Assembly (NCBI GenBank): GCA_964247055.1
Contig: OZ176054.1
Span: 1,798,001-1,862,000, forward strand
Origin: Paragordius varius
Lineage: Eukaryota > Nematomorpha
DNA: 64,000 nt
Reading direction: 5' to 3'
Below are positions 1 to 11,329 of the stretch, piece by piece. Under the pieces are notes generated by a model. It was not told the origin of the DNA and ran no database searches. It worked only from the letters and a program-made list of their open reading frames with translations. The first letter of the stretch is position 1. Each line of letters begins with the position of its first letter. The position numbers and the translations under genes were made by a program.

Positions 1-2305
1 CGTTTCATGTGACGAGGATCAAAATATGATGTCCCACCCTTCTTACTATCCAGATAAAATGAACAATATGGAAAACGATGATAAGTATACATATATACAC
101 ATTATATATAAACGGCGCATATATGTAGGTAACTATTTGATTTTAATACAATTTAGTTTGAAAAAAAAACTATAAAGCTAAAAACTGTTGGGTGCATAAC
201 ACAACTATACATTTGCGGTTATATAATTATGCCAGAGAATATTTATAAATAAGATTTAGCCATAGTTTTTATGTGTATGCCTAATTTTGTAATTGGTTTA
301 TATTATCCTAACATAGTATGGACATATTAACACTTCGATTCAAGTTGGGATATCTTAAGACCCTAGACCATTTAAATTTATGGTCCTATGCTAAGAAAAT
401 TATAAATAAGCCAAAATAATTAAATAAAAAAATCACCATATCAAGCGGCTTCGGCGCCATTTTATTTCACATTATTTTTGCAGGATACAGTGCTTTTTTA
501 TCGCTAAAATAAAGTTAATTTTTTATTAAAAATATATCTAACATTAATATAAACAGAAAAAATGGTTTATTTTGCATTATTTGATATCTCTAATACACAT
601 ATGTCATGGTGGCTATATTTTTACCATTGGGTTTATCCCTAAACTAAGTATATCAAATTTTAATAAATCGTTTTTGTATTTCGGTGCATTAATGTTATAT
701 AAGTGCAAACTTTTGCAATGGTTTCAAGTTTCATATTTTTTGAAATATTTGATTATAAACAGGCCTGGGGTCGTCAAAGATCCCAATTTTAATCGGAGGT
801 CCAGAATGAATGTGTTGTATGCAAGTATTAATATACATGATTATATCACAAAATTTTTTGTAAGTTATTATATTATTTTCCGCCAAAAATTAATGTTTAA
901 ATTTTGTAATATACCGATTTCATTTATTAATGAGGTTGGGATTGATACCTTTTCAATCACTCTTTTTTCTGAATACTTGACATTTTTATACGGTAATTCA
1001 TATTTTACATAATTTCCACAAAATGTGAGAGTTTTCGATTTTAAATATCGTTTTAGAAACACAGATTTTTCAATCACCAACAGCATGATGTCCGTTGTTA
1101 TGAGCCCACTTGCATCAAATTACGGTAAATAAACATTGTGTTTTAAATTTACATTTATAGGACATTGTAATTTCATATAAATTATTCATACTTTTACGAT
1201 ATAAACCTATTCATAGTAGTCTACAAAAGTTTTTTATTAATTACAGTTTTGTAATTTTTGGTTTCGGTAATATACAGTAAAAACTGAAATTTTACGGACA
1301 AAACGTAAAAATATATAGAAAAATAATTTATCTAAAAAACAACCAACCATACTTTTTAAATCTTGATTTTCTAAATATAACTTATTGTTTAAAATGGCAA
1401 AGTGTGAAATAGAGCTATATACTACGAACACATTCAATCCACATTTTACATAACTAAATAGCTATTTAGAAAAGTATGGTTTAAAAGAGCATGGTTGTCT
1501 TTTAGAAGAAGATAATTGTCTTATGTTTTGTCCGTATAATTTCAATTTTTACTGTACGCTTTTTTATTCTATATTTTCATTACCATGATTTTTCTAATGA
1601 TAATTTTCCATATAAATTATGATAAAGATCGCAACCATCAAATAATACGAGAGGAGCAACAACAACCGTTTCAATGCATTTCAAATTTTGCAAATAAAAT
1701 CAAACGCAGGCATTTCACTAATAATCCGCATTCCGATGATAAGTTTGAAACAATCTCTGGCCATTTGAATATCATTCCATGCACTACGCTAAATCCTAAA
1801 TTACCGTATAATAATTTATTGTTAAATATCTAATTCGATAATAATTAATTTATGGACATGTATTCATTTATATAAAAAAAAAATTCAATATAATTTATTT
1901 TATTTAAATTCCAATATGTGGCAATTTTCACAGTTTTTTGATTCTGTGGTTTTTATTATTGCGTCTACATAAAAATTTTGGTATTTTTATTAAATATGTG
2001 TTCTATCTAACTAATTATCAAACAAAATTGGTTTTTCGGAATGTAAATCTTTTAATAAAACCTTACTGCTCATAATTAATCAAAAAAAATTATTATCTAA
2101 ATATTTAACAATTTATGATCAATCTAAATATAGCACAACTAATTGTGTTTGGGAAGAAAGGGATCACCATATGGGGAAAGAATTAATTGAGTCTTACCAA
2201 GCGTTTGAAAGTATTAATCAGCAAGATCATATAGATTTTGCTACCTATTTTGGCAAAAGCCCTTACATTTCTTGCTTTAAAGATGCGACGACCAAAAAAT
2301 TTTAA
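1..2305 (+). CDS. 3' part of an unrecognised four-exon gene
   Basis: I infer four exons: 1-84 (enters from the left edge), 1084-1124, 1628-1805 and 2134-2305, ending with TAA at 2303. Each junction has GT and AG and the reading phases match all the way (2+1, 1+2, 2+1 bases). The product is hydrophilic, rich in Asn, Met, Tyr and Gln, and has no membrane segment; the C-terminal exon contains an acidic and aromatic stretch ending in KDATTKKF. I do not recognise a family. Intron 1 holds a TTAA-ended MITE (327-831) and intron 2 a CAGT-ended MITE (1273-1556), so the gene has tolerated two insertions. An alternative is that a shorter gene starts at the ATG at 1585, just after the second MITE, and uses only the last two exons; that also gives a whole number of codons. 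The last two exons are the best supported, the first the least. Confidence 0.45.
327..831 (+). mobile_element. TTAA-ended MITE (family A), copy 1
   Basis: The copy starts TTAACACTTCGATTCAAGTT and ends with GCAAGTATTAA, an imperfect inverted match; about 505 bp. Internal landmarks shared with the other copies are a gacgcc/ggcgcc block, aaaaatggtttattttgca, and the aggcctggggt motif near the right end. It is one of the more diverged copies and lies in an intron of the left-edge gene. Confidence 0.75.
1273..1556 (+). mobile_element. TA-flanked MITE (family F), copy 1
   Basis: Both sides carry TA. The left end reads CAGTAAAAACTGAAATTTTA followed by CGGACAAAACGTAA; the right end reads the same on the other strand (TTTTGTCCGTATAATTTCAA, then TTTTTACTG). 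At about 280 bp with no ORF, it looks like a non-autonomous Tc1/mariner-type element. A second copy is at 37852-38111. Confidence 0.8.
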
Positions 2306-5300
2306 TGAGTTTATTATAGATACAATCTGTAAATTTATATAAATATATATACGATATATATTAACTTTACTGTATTAAAACACCTAGTTTTACTTTTAAT
2401 TGACAATTTTTAGCATTACTTTATGGTTAAATCTTATTGGATATGTGATCTCAACATAATAAAATACACCATCTCCAAAACATGCATTTACTTGTACAAT
2501 AATTATACATACACACGCCTCTTTATAATATAAAATGACCATTGAAGTTATTGATGTGGTTATTTAATTTTTTTTATTATATTTCATGGTACTTATCAAG
2601 ACATCACGCTAGTAACTTAGTTTAAACATTTTTACATAACACAATATGGTAGTATACAACTAATAAATTATAAAAGTTACAATTTCTTAGGCTTATATTT
2701 GTAACCATAAATTCAATTATTGTAACATATTCCATAGAAAAATATTTTAGAGAAATTTTAGTTTTTAATGATGTTACTTATTAAAAGTTTAGGCTTATAG
2801 GTTTTACTTCTTCATGAATGTGACTGCTTTCAAAAACTTGTTTAGCGCATGATGAAAATCAATCAATTGTGAGATATAAACATTTGATATAAAATACTTT
2901 GTCCAATTTGGACTTTTTATTATTTTAATAATATTTGAACCATCGGCTTGATTTTGTTACATCTTGTTGCATTTGAGTCAATGATGCCTGCTTATAGTGC
3001 CCACAAAATATGGGGTATAAAATAATATCCCGATGAAATATTATTCTAATAGGAAAATGTATCAGTAATATTATATTTTGGTTTTGGCCCTTGCAAGTAA
3101 TTTAAGGTCCAGGTCAGTAAATGGCAAAATTTCCTCACATTTGTTAGAGTTTTTTTGGTTAAAACTATATGCTTCATTCATAAATTATCAATAAAATATA
3201 TCATGAACTCTATATTAAAGCAAAACAATTTATAAAAATTTAATTTTTAACTGTTCCGAAAGTCATAATTTTACGCACTTCTAAAATGGGCTAGTTCGCT
3301 TAAAACAAACGCAAAACTGAGATTGCACGATAAAAATCTTATATATATATATATATATATATGCTAAATTTTTGCATAAAAAAATTTTCCTGAAAAAATA
3401 GGTAATTTGCTTTAAAATTTACTTTTTAAGAAAATTATGGTAAAGCGTACCTTATATTCTTTTGATATGATGAAAACGATATATAAACAATTTAATATAT
3501 TATCAAACACTTTTTCTATATAAATTCCAATATGCTGAACATACTATAACTGAAGTTTGAAAATTTTTTCATTTTCATTATATTAAATATAAATTGTTTT
3601 TTTACAACACCCCAATTTAAAAAACAAAACCTTTGAATCGAATTCTGAGGCGATATGTTCAGCATCATCATATTGTATAGAAAAGTGTTAATCGCAAAGA
3701 GTGTTTTTTACAACGTTTTCACCCAAAAGCACAATAGCACACCCTTCGATTAAACTATAAATTAAATTTTTAAGCGAAATACTCATTTTTTCGAAAAAAA
3801 ACTTTGATTATACCAAATTTTAGAATATATTAAAAATATTTATCGTGCAACGGCGCTCGTTTTTTTATCACTCCATAACCTTTTAGGGTAGTTTTACCAA
3901 GAGGGATTTGAAAATTGAATACCGAAATTAAAAATGCTTTTTGCATTAAACTAAAAAATTTATTAAATAAATCCTCATTTCAAACTTTTCGCCCCCATTT
4001 TCACTATAAATTTTTTTCACATTGCTAATGAACAGGCAAATAAATGTATATGGTTAGAAAATGTAAAAAATAACTTTAAAAGGCTTTAGGCTACATTTTA
4101 CCAGCAAATGGATATATTTTGATTTTTATATCAGATGTTCGCTTCAGTCGTGTTTTGGAGCTGTCCCAATTTTAGACTCTAGAAGTCACAAAATTGTAAA
4201 AAATATAAACTTTTTTATTTTATATATGGGAACAATTTTTGATAATATAATCTTAACAATTCAAAACAGTAGTTTATTTACAAAATTGAACTTTAAGATA
4301 TAAATCTATCCCAATATCAGTACAAAAAAGTGAAAAGGTCATAAAGTGTTCAGAGATTTGCCCATTTGGCACGGATTCAAAGAAATCAGACTTTTTCACA
4401 TCTAGAATAATATTTATAAAAGTACATTTCTGATTTATAACTAATTTTTAGTTATATTTTTAGGATTGATGCATTTGACTTTAATCAAAAAAAGTTATTT
4501 AACAAAATGTGGTCGTTTTCTGATATGAAGCAGTTACGACAAAAGTTAAAACTTCGTTATTTAAGTCGTATATCGTGTTTTGAAATAAAATCATTCCCTA
4601 AAATTTAATGTGAAAAAAATGTTCAGAATCATCAATAGAAAAGTTGTTTTTATAATATTTTAAGGTGTTTTTACACCGTTCCCACCTTGCCTTAAAATAT
4701 GATAAGACTCCCCACCAAAATAATAGTTTTCAACACTTCATGACTGTTTGGGATAGTTTTATGTCACAGAGTGATTTGAAATTATATCTTAAAAGAGATT
4801 TAAGGTAATAGGACGAATTTAAAAATGTGCATTTTTAGCATAAAAAAATTTGAAAATGTAAAATTGTAAAAAAATACTCATCTAATATTTGCCATTCTTT
4901 TTCATTGAATTTTTTATCGCTAATACAATAAGGAAATAAATATATATATCGTTAGATATAAATGCTTAACTTAGTAGGTTTTATTCTGCCAGCAAAAACT
5001 TTATATTTTTAGATTTAAATCAGCTGTTTTCTTTTTAATATTGTTTTGAAGCTGTCCCAATTAACTGTAAAAAATAGAAACCTTTTTACTTTAAGAACAA
5101 TGTTTGTAACTAACCTACAAAACTGTAGTTATTAAAAAGGGGAGTTTGCAAATATATATAACTACCCCAACATGTCATCGCGGACAAAAAAGTGAAAATT
5201 TTATGAAGTGTTATAGCTATATTTTTATATTTCGGTAGCAACAGTTTTTGATATCAAACATTAACTTATTTTGAGAATTTGCCTCGCACAATCATGGTAT

Positions 5301-7870
5301 TATGCGTTTATTTTGATAAATCTTACCCATTTTAAATGGGGTAAATTTTGAGACTTTGGGTGCTTACATTAATTAAAATATAATAAATAATATTGTTTTG
5401 CTATGCAGTTTATGAGGCATTAAAAAATTTTTTTTGATATACTACATCTCATATCGCTCGTATCCCAAATGATAAAACATTTCTCTATCAATATACACTA
5501 AAACCAATACTCAGTGTCCAAAAATTTTTGTTTAAATATCATAGGAAAATGTATCAGGATTATTATGGTGCTTTTGACTTTAGTTGTTATGATTATTTTT
5601 ACGCTTTTATGATACTGCTCGGTATTTAATGACAAAATTTGTTCCATTTTGTTAAATTTTTTAAATGCAAAAATATTACCGAAATATATTTTAACTTCAT
5701 TTAGGAAGCTAAACATTATTTTTATAAAATTTGTATATTTTGATATGAGCTTCATATGTCCCTAATTTTTTCCCCCTTATGGGCTATTTCTTTTATAATA
5801 CATGCAAAAATGACGACGTGCGCTAAAAATTTAAAAAATATCTTGAAATTTGTTAAAAAAATGGTTTTCCGAAAAAATTAAATTGTTCATTAATTTAATT
5901 AGAGCAAAATTATGTTGAAGCCTACTTAATACTGTATTGACCCGTGATTGAAGTTGAGAAAAATTTTAAAATATATAATAAATATGTACTTATAATTTCA
6001 ATGATAATTTTCACCTCAGAATTATTAAAGGCTCTATAAATTTTGAATTTCACAGTCTCCACAAAAAATCTGGTGAAATATATATATTCTGATATGATAA
6101 TCCATCAGTTACTATTTTGTTTTTTTTGGCATAAAAAAATTATTTATACTTTTTGATTAGATGCTCCGCAACAGAAAATGGCATTTGCGCCTAATTGTTA
6201 ATTAAAAATTTTTAGGGAAAGCAAAAATATATCACCAAAATATACCATAAACTCCATAAAAAAGCAAAAGATTTTAAAAATTTTAATATTTAGATGTGGG
6301 CTTTAAAAGTCGAAAATTTTTTTGCTCTTCCAAAATGGTCTAGTCCTCTAAAATTAAACCTAAAAATGGCGGGATTGCGCGATGAAAAAATTAATTACGT
6401 AGATTAGCAAGAATTCCGATGCTGTTATTTATATTAAGTTTGAACCTCAAGCTCAAATTATCACTATGATGGGTAAAAGTGAAAACTCAAACATAATAAA
6501 AAAACCCCGAAGTATAGCTAATATCTGTTAATCATAACCAGTATTAGAAAAATATTTAAATATCTTTCGATATCAACTAAAAAATATTTTTTATAAAATG
6601 CATATTTTTTTCAAAAATAATTTTTAGCAACATTTTTTTGAGCGTACTTTATACTATTTTGAGTCATAATGGAAACCGTTTAAAAACGCTTTAATATATT
6701 ATTAAAACTTTTCTCTACCCAAAGGCATTTTTGGGTTTAATTTTAGAGGACTAGCTCATTTTAGAAGAGCAGACCAATTTGGGACTTTCCCACATCTATA
6801 AATGAAAATCTTACAAAATCTTTAGTTTTTATGTAGTTATTGTAATGTTTTTTGGAAGGAAGCCACTAACTTTCACCAAAAAAATTTTATTAATAAAATA
6901 TGAGCAAATTTTGCCATTTTCTGATATGGAGTCAAAAGCGTAAATAATTTTCATAAATCACTGGTAAATATAATAACACCATTTCTACATTTTCCTATCA
7001 TATATATATTTTATCAGGTTTATACCCCTTATTTTGGACGCAGTATATGGGTCTAATTTATAATTACCATTAATTTGAAAGCAAGCGAATATTTTAAGAA
7101 AGATAGGAATATTCAGCATCATCAATTTTTAAAAATATATAAAATTCCATCAAGTCTTAAAATTAAGTACGCTCCAAAAAAAATTTAAACATATTTTTTT
7201 AAGTTTCAATTTTTTACCTTAATCTAGAACTTCTTAAAAAAATATCGCGAAACTTAATATTTTCGCGCTTATCTTAAGAGAAATAAGGGCAAAAAAATTG
7301 GAAATTTTCGGTACTTAAAATTCAAATTTTAGACTATTGTTAAACATACTATATAATATTTGATGATATTTCTTGAAATATAGTTAGCTTTTATCAATGG
7401 CTAATTTTCAGATTTAATATACGACAAAATTGCAATAACTTTTATATCCCTGGGCCCCGAAATCAAAAGCACCACTAGAATCCTGATGTATCTGCCTATC
7501 GAAATATATATACTTCATAAAAAATATTTTCACCTAGATTTTGACGAACTATTATATGTGTGTAAGAAAATAATTTAAAAAATTTAAAATATTTATTTTA
7601 CAAATTAATCAATATAAAATTCGTCTATAAAGAATTCAAAGTTTTAAGTGCTGATCATGAAATTTTTGAGTAAAAAAGCATTTGGATGTTTCTACATAAG
7701 GAATAAAAAAATTTATTGAATCATTATAAACTCGACCAAATAATCATAAAATTTACTATATAAAAATTAAAATTTTGTTTCTCACAAAATAAACAAATCA
7801 CATCTGATTTTGGTATATACATCTTTTACGATTGACTCATTTGGTAAAGCTCCAAGTATTATTTCTAATT
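2306..7870. repeat. repeat-rich spacer (family E fragments)
   Basis: No coding region is convincing here. Many short blocks recur, such as ataggaaaatgtatcagg, ggtgctttttgac-like blocks, gccattttctgatatgg and gcaaaattttgc-like pieces, in both orientations. The same blocks reappear around 46900-48720 and 50690-51160. An inverted pair at 5539-5577 and 7463-7500 may bound one element of about 1.96 kb. A short (AT)n tract sits near 3343-3361. Confidence 0.5.
5539..7500. mobile_element. possible inverted-repeat element of family E
   Basis: The block TAGGAAAATGTATCAGGATT followed by a GGTGCTTTTGA motif at 5539-5577 returns as its reverse complement at 7463-7500, with about 80 % agreement by eye. 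The 1.9 kb between has no long ORF. It could be one decayed element or two separate fragments facing each other. Confidence 0.35.
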
Positions 7871-8503
7871 ATGTCGGCGCATGGATCAAATACTGAGAAA
7901 TCTAATGGTAATAATCATCGTCATGGCCATGGCAAACATCTTGTTGAATTAGAAATATCTGGTATGGGATCCAGTTTATCCGATCATCCTAGAGGCATGA
8001 CAGTTGATGCACTTCATGTCGATGAAGAATATGCCAAAGAACAAGGATTGCCACCTAACCAAAAGCTCATATTAACAGATAAAGATGCTCTTTCAACTGT
8101 TGAAGCTTTTAGATTAGAACACCCTGATGGCATTACTATGGCCGGTGATGAATCTGAACTATACCGCGATGAATTGGATGAGCTTGATTTTGAACAAGAA
8201 AAATTTGGCGTTCATAAAGGCGGAAAAGGAAGATCGAAAGGTGACATAGCTGCTCATCAAAGGCCAGATCCATCAGGAAATGTACGTAAAGTCGTGAATA
8301 ACCTTGTGAATAATCAAAAAAACCAACGTACCAATCACGTAATTCAACACGGGTTGACCAAAGATGAACGGGCAGCCATACGGGAAGCCCAAGAAAAAGA
8401 ATTGGAAGAAATTGGTAAGAAAAAACGGCATGAAGACCCGGGCAAATTGACACATGCCGAACAACACATGTTGGAGGAATCAATTGAGAATGAGGCTCAT
8501 TAA
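7871..8503 (+). CDS. charged hydrophilic protein, 210 aa, unknown
   Basis: Single-exon ORF from the ATG at 7871 to TAA at 8501-8503. Codons upstream to 7832 stay open but contain no earlier ATG. The protein has a His/Asn/Gly-rich start (residues 8-22), no hydrophobic segment, and alternating acidic and basic stretches. A mainly helical, charged tail (about 155-210) contains KDERAAIREAQEKELEEIGK. GC content is clearly higher than in the flanks, which supports real coding. The two motifs of the type LTDKDALSTVEAFRLEHPDG and LTHAEQHMLEE weakly recall the repeats of plant and fungal seed-maturation (LEA-type) proteins, but this is only a resemblance. A polyadenylation signal AATAAA lies at 8788-8793. 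It is tail to tail with the Ig-domain gene. Confidence 0.8.
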   Translation: MSAHGSNTEKSNGNNHRHGHGKHLVELEISGMGSSLSDHPRGMTVDALHVDEEYAKEQGLPPNQKLILTDKDALSTVEAFRLEHPDGITMAGDESELYRDELDELDFEQEKFGVHKGGKGRSKGDIAAHQRPDPSGNVRKVVNNLVNNQKNQRTNHVIQHGLTKDERAAIREAQEKELEEIGKKKRHEDPGKLTHAEQHMLEESIENEAH

Positions 8504-8787
8504 TACCGTCTGCCTTAATGTACACACATTAAGTTAATTAAACGATTATTCTTACTATGCATTATCGTTTATTTCTAATATCCAATCTATTCCGATCACA
8601 TTTCGAACGATTTGGGACCTAGTTTACTATATTTCATTATGTTACACAATATCAAATTTAGCCCGGTACTAGATTATATAATACATTTAAATAGACTATT
8701 ATATATTAACATATGACATTATTGAATATATGCCATTCAATTGATTGCAATCACTAATATATAATGTTCGATGTAAAAACATGAATC

Positions 8788-8793
8788 AATAAA
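8788..8793 (+). promoter_or_regulatory. polyadenylation signal of the 7871-8503 gene
   Basis: AATAAA about 285 bp after the stop codon. On the opposite strand an AATAAA (8833-8828) overlaps the stop codon of the convergent Ig gene, so the two 3' ends are within about 40 bp. Confidence 0.55.
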
Positions 8794-8828
8794 ATTATAT
8801 TTAGATTTCATCATATTTTAGGTAAAAT

Positions 8829-10149
8829 TTATTTTTTACTACCCCCCATTAGTTTGCAAATAAAGATGAGTAGCACAAATATTAGCACTGAAGGGATGAG
8901 AAGTGCAAATATATCGCTTGATAAATCTGCATTGGTACTCGGCGTTACATTTAATCTCATTGTTGCCAATAATTTTTTGGCCTTCCAGCAGCTAAATTTG
9001 AAAATATTTTTGCATTTAGTAAAACATAAGCTGATTAATATTTCTTTCTTTGTGGTTTTTGATTTGCTTAGAACAGGGGTACCCACACAATCGCTTTGTG
9101 GCCGCAATTTCGAATTAAAAAGCTCGAAGAGCCGCGTTGGAAAATGTATGGTTAATAAATATGTATAAGTCTGTAATTACACAATACTCTTTACATTTTC
9201 GTTAGATCGCTGCCAAAATTTGCAAGATTTTTTCAGAAAACTTGTAAAAATTATCAATTTTACTAAGATATTCTATCCAACAATTTTTTTCTTTATTAAA
9301 TCTTGTATATATTTCTTTCAAATTTCTTGAGGGCCCTGTTTTAGAATGTTCGTTAAAATCAAATCAATTTTTAAATAGCACTAGGCCCCTTATGATTATC
9401 AAATTATTTCATCTAATAATAACCTCCAAATATTTGTATCCGTGTATTTGACTTTCCGAAAATGTAAAATATAATCTTTATCAATGAACACTCTTCCTTT
9501 CGTTAGCTTATATAATATTTTTGGATCTAACACTTCAGTCCCATTATGCCAAGTAACAAAGTTATGTTTTCGTCTAATTGGGAATAAGCATTAAAAGATA
9601 GATAATAATCAACCTTTTTAATAATAAAATTACCAACTTTCATATATGGTAAAAATGTATTCTTTAGTATGTTAATTTGCTAAAAAAACTTAGATAAATA
9701 GCAAAGTGTGTCTAAAAATGAAATTGTACTTTGGACATTTTAGGCTAATACTTTGACCTCGCTCGACATAAATAGTGTCACGTTTGGCATACAAAATATC
9801 GCTATTATTTTCACCACCTTGATCCAAAAGATTTAACATTTAAAATTTATTGTTATTATAAAATACTATGATTGTTACATACCAATAGTAACGCAATATT
9901 GTGATTTATATTTTGATCGATCATTAAGCTTGTTTGGCTGAAAGTGAAAGTTATATGTATTCAGATTAGGAAACACAATTTGAGAAGATTTTTACTGTTA
10001 ATTTTTAAGGCATTAATTGTTATCAAAGTTATCGAGAAATATGGATAATGTATTATTAAGGTTCAATCGAAAATTGCCAACTTTACGTTCTTTCCCAAGA
10101 AGAATTTTGAATTCTCCGGGAAATATAAAATTCGAGGATGGCTACTCAT
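8829..10149 (-). CDS. Ig-domain single-pass membrane protein
   Basis: I infer these exons on the minus strand: 10149-10087 (tentative), 9937-9883, 9817-9730, 9573-9424 and 8991-8829. Phases match at each junction and give 172 aa. The Ig fold is readable: a B strand with Cys (VERGQSISLKCP), then VTWHNGTEV with the core Trp, a D/E region GRVFIDKDYILHF, and the F strand YTDTNIWSCW, where DTxxxxC carries the second Cys. That last motif appears only after splicing 9573-9424 to 8991, which is strong support for the intron. An NVT glycosylation site, one membrane segment (about DIFALLIPSVLIFVLLIFI) and a short basic tail GGSKK follow. An earlier Ig half (SQYCVTI) lies in the 9937-9883 exon. No signal peptide was found, so more 5' exons are likely. 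Between 10087 and 9938 another Ig-like E-strand peptide (NLNNTLSIF) is left unexplained. Function unknown; adhesion or recognition is the usual role of this class. Confidence 0.6.
9074..9339. mobile_element. hAT-like MITE in an intron of the Ig gene
   Basis: The left end is CAGGGGTACCCACAC followed by tgtggccgc; the right end GAGGGCCCTG is its rough inverse. The flanks gcTTAGAA and ttTTAGAA could be an 8-bp target duplication. The CAGGGG end with a GGCCGC block is typical of hAT non-autonomous elements. It lies within the 432-nt intron 9423-8992. Confidence 0.45.
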
Positions 10150-11329
10150 ATATTTAACATAAGGCAAACATGTATGTTAGATTAAGCTCTTCCCTCATTA
10201 ACTTTTAGACTGGGGCCCATTAATTTTGAAATGTCATTTTGTAAAAATATTTTATTTAGAATATATATTTCGTTTATTAACACCATTAACTCTTCTGTAA
10301 AGGCTTATTTTAAGGCCGTTTAATATTTTTGTATACCACATAATTCTCTTACTTTCATAAAGTACTATTATGTAAAAGTTTGATTCAATTTGTATATATA
10401 TATAAACGGTAATTACAACTAGATTGAAAATTTTTAATTAAAAACAAATTCTTGATTATTACAAATATAGGTAAAATTGCATAAGCACCCACTTTTGCCA
10501 ACGGAGTAAACAGAAAATAATTAATAGATATAAAATTGTCGTAAATTTTTTCTAATCCCTTGATTGAAAAGAAACCATTCATTGATGTCCGTTTGTTATA
10601 TCTATTTTGAATGTTGCTCTCCGATTTTTTACGCTAAAAATGCGACCCCTTGGCCATTTGTATTAACACGCCTGATGATATCTACAAGAATAAATTATAA
10701 ATTGTATTTTGATATTACTTTTTAACTATAAATCAATCAAAAATGTTGCTAAACACTATTTTGTACATCTATTTTTATCCCAAAGTAAGCCTATTTAGTT
10801 TAACGATCTAAAGCGGCTATATGCATGTATTGTTCTTGTGACTTTAATATACAGGGGTCACGAATATTGTTTTGGTTTTTAACATCAAATTCATAGACCA
10901 TTTTTCTTCAAAGGAAACACTTTTTCAACCAAAGGCAACTTTTTAACATTCAAACGCAACATTTTTTTTCCTTTAAACGCAATAATTTTCCAACAAAACC
11001 CATATTTTATTTATAGAAACAAACCTTTTTTAGTTAAAATAGGTAGCTTGAATGCATAAACACAGATATAATATGCTTTCATTTTCAAATCTATGTTTCA
11101 AGAAATTTTAAAGTGCTTATTTAGAAATTTATGAATTTTGTATGGAATTTTTTTATTGGTATAATCAAGTTGGTTTTCAATCATTTCAATGATTCACAAA
11201 CATTTCGTTGATTTTTTAACATTTTGGCTTGTTCTGTTTTTACAATTTTCAACTTTTCATCAAATTTTTGTTTATGAATCATCTTTTTTTATTTAACATT
11301 AGCGTAAATCTCGTGCTGCTACGCAACCC

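Noticed and set aside
572-1012. 146-codon ORF on the plus strand
   Set aside because: It runs through a family A MITE (327-831) and its AT-rich flank; the MITE explains the sequence.
10385-10582. Minus-strand 65-codon ORF with hydrophobic stretches
   Set aside because: Could be a 5' exon of the Ig gene, but no donor and acceptor pair joins it in phase.
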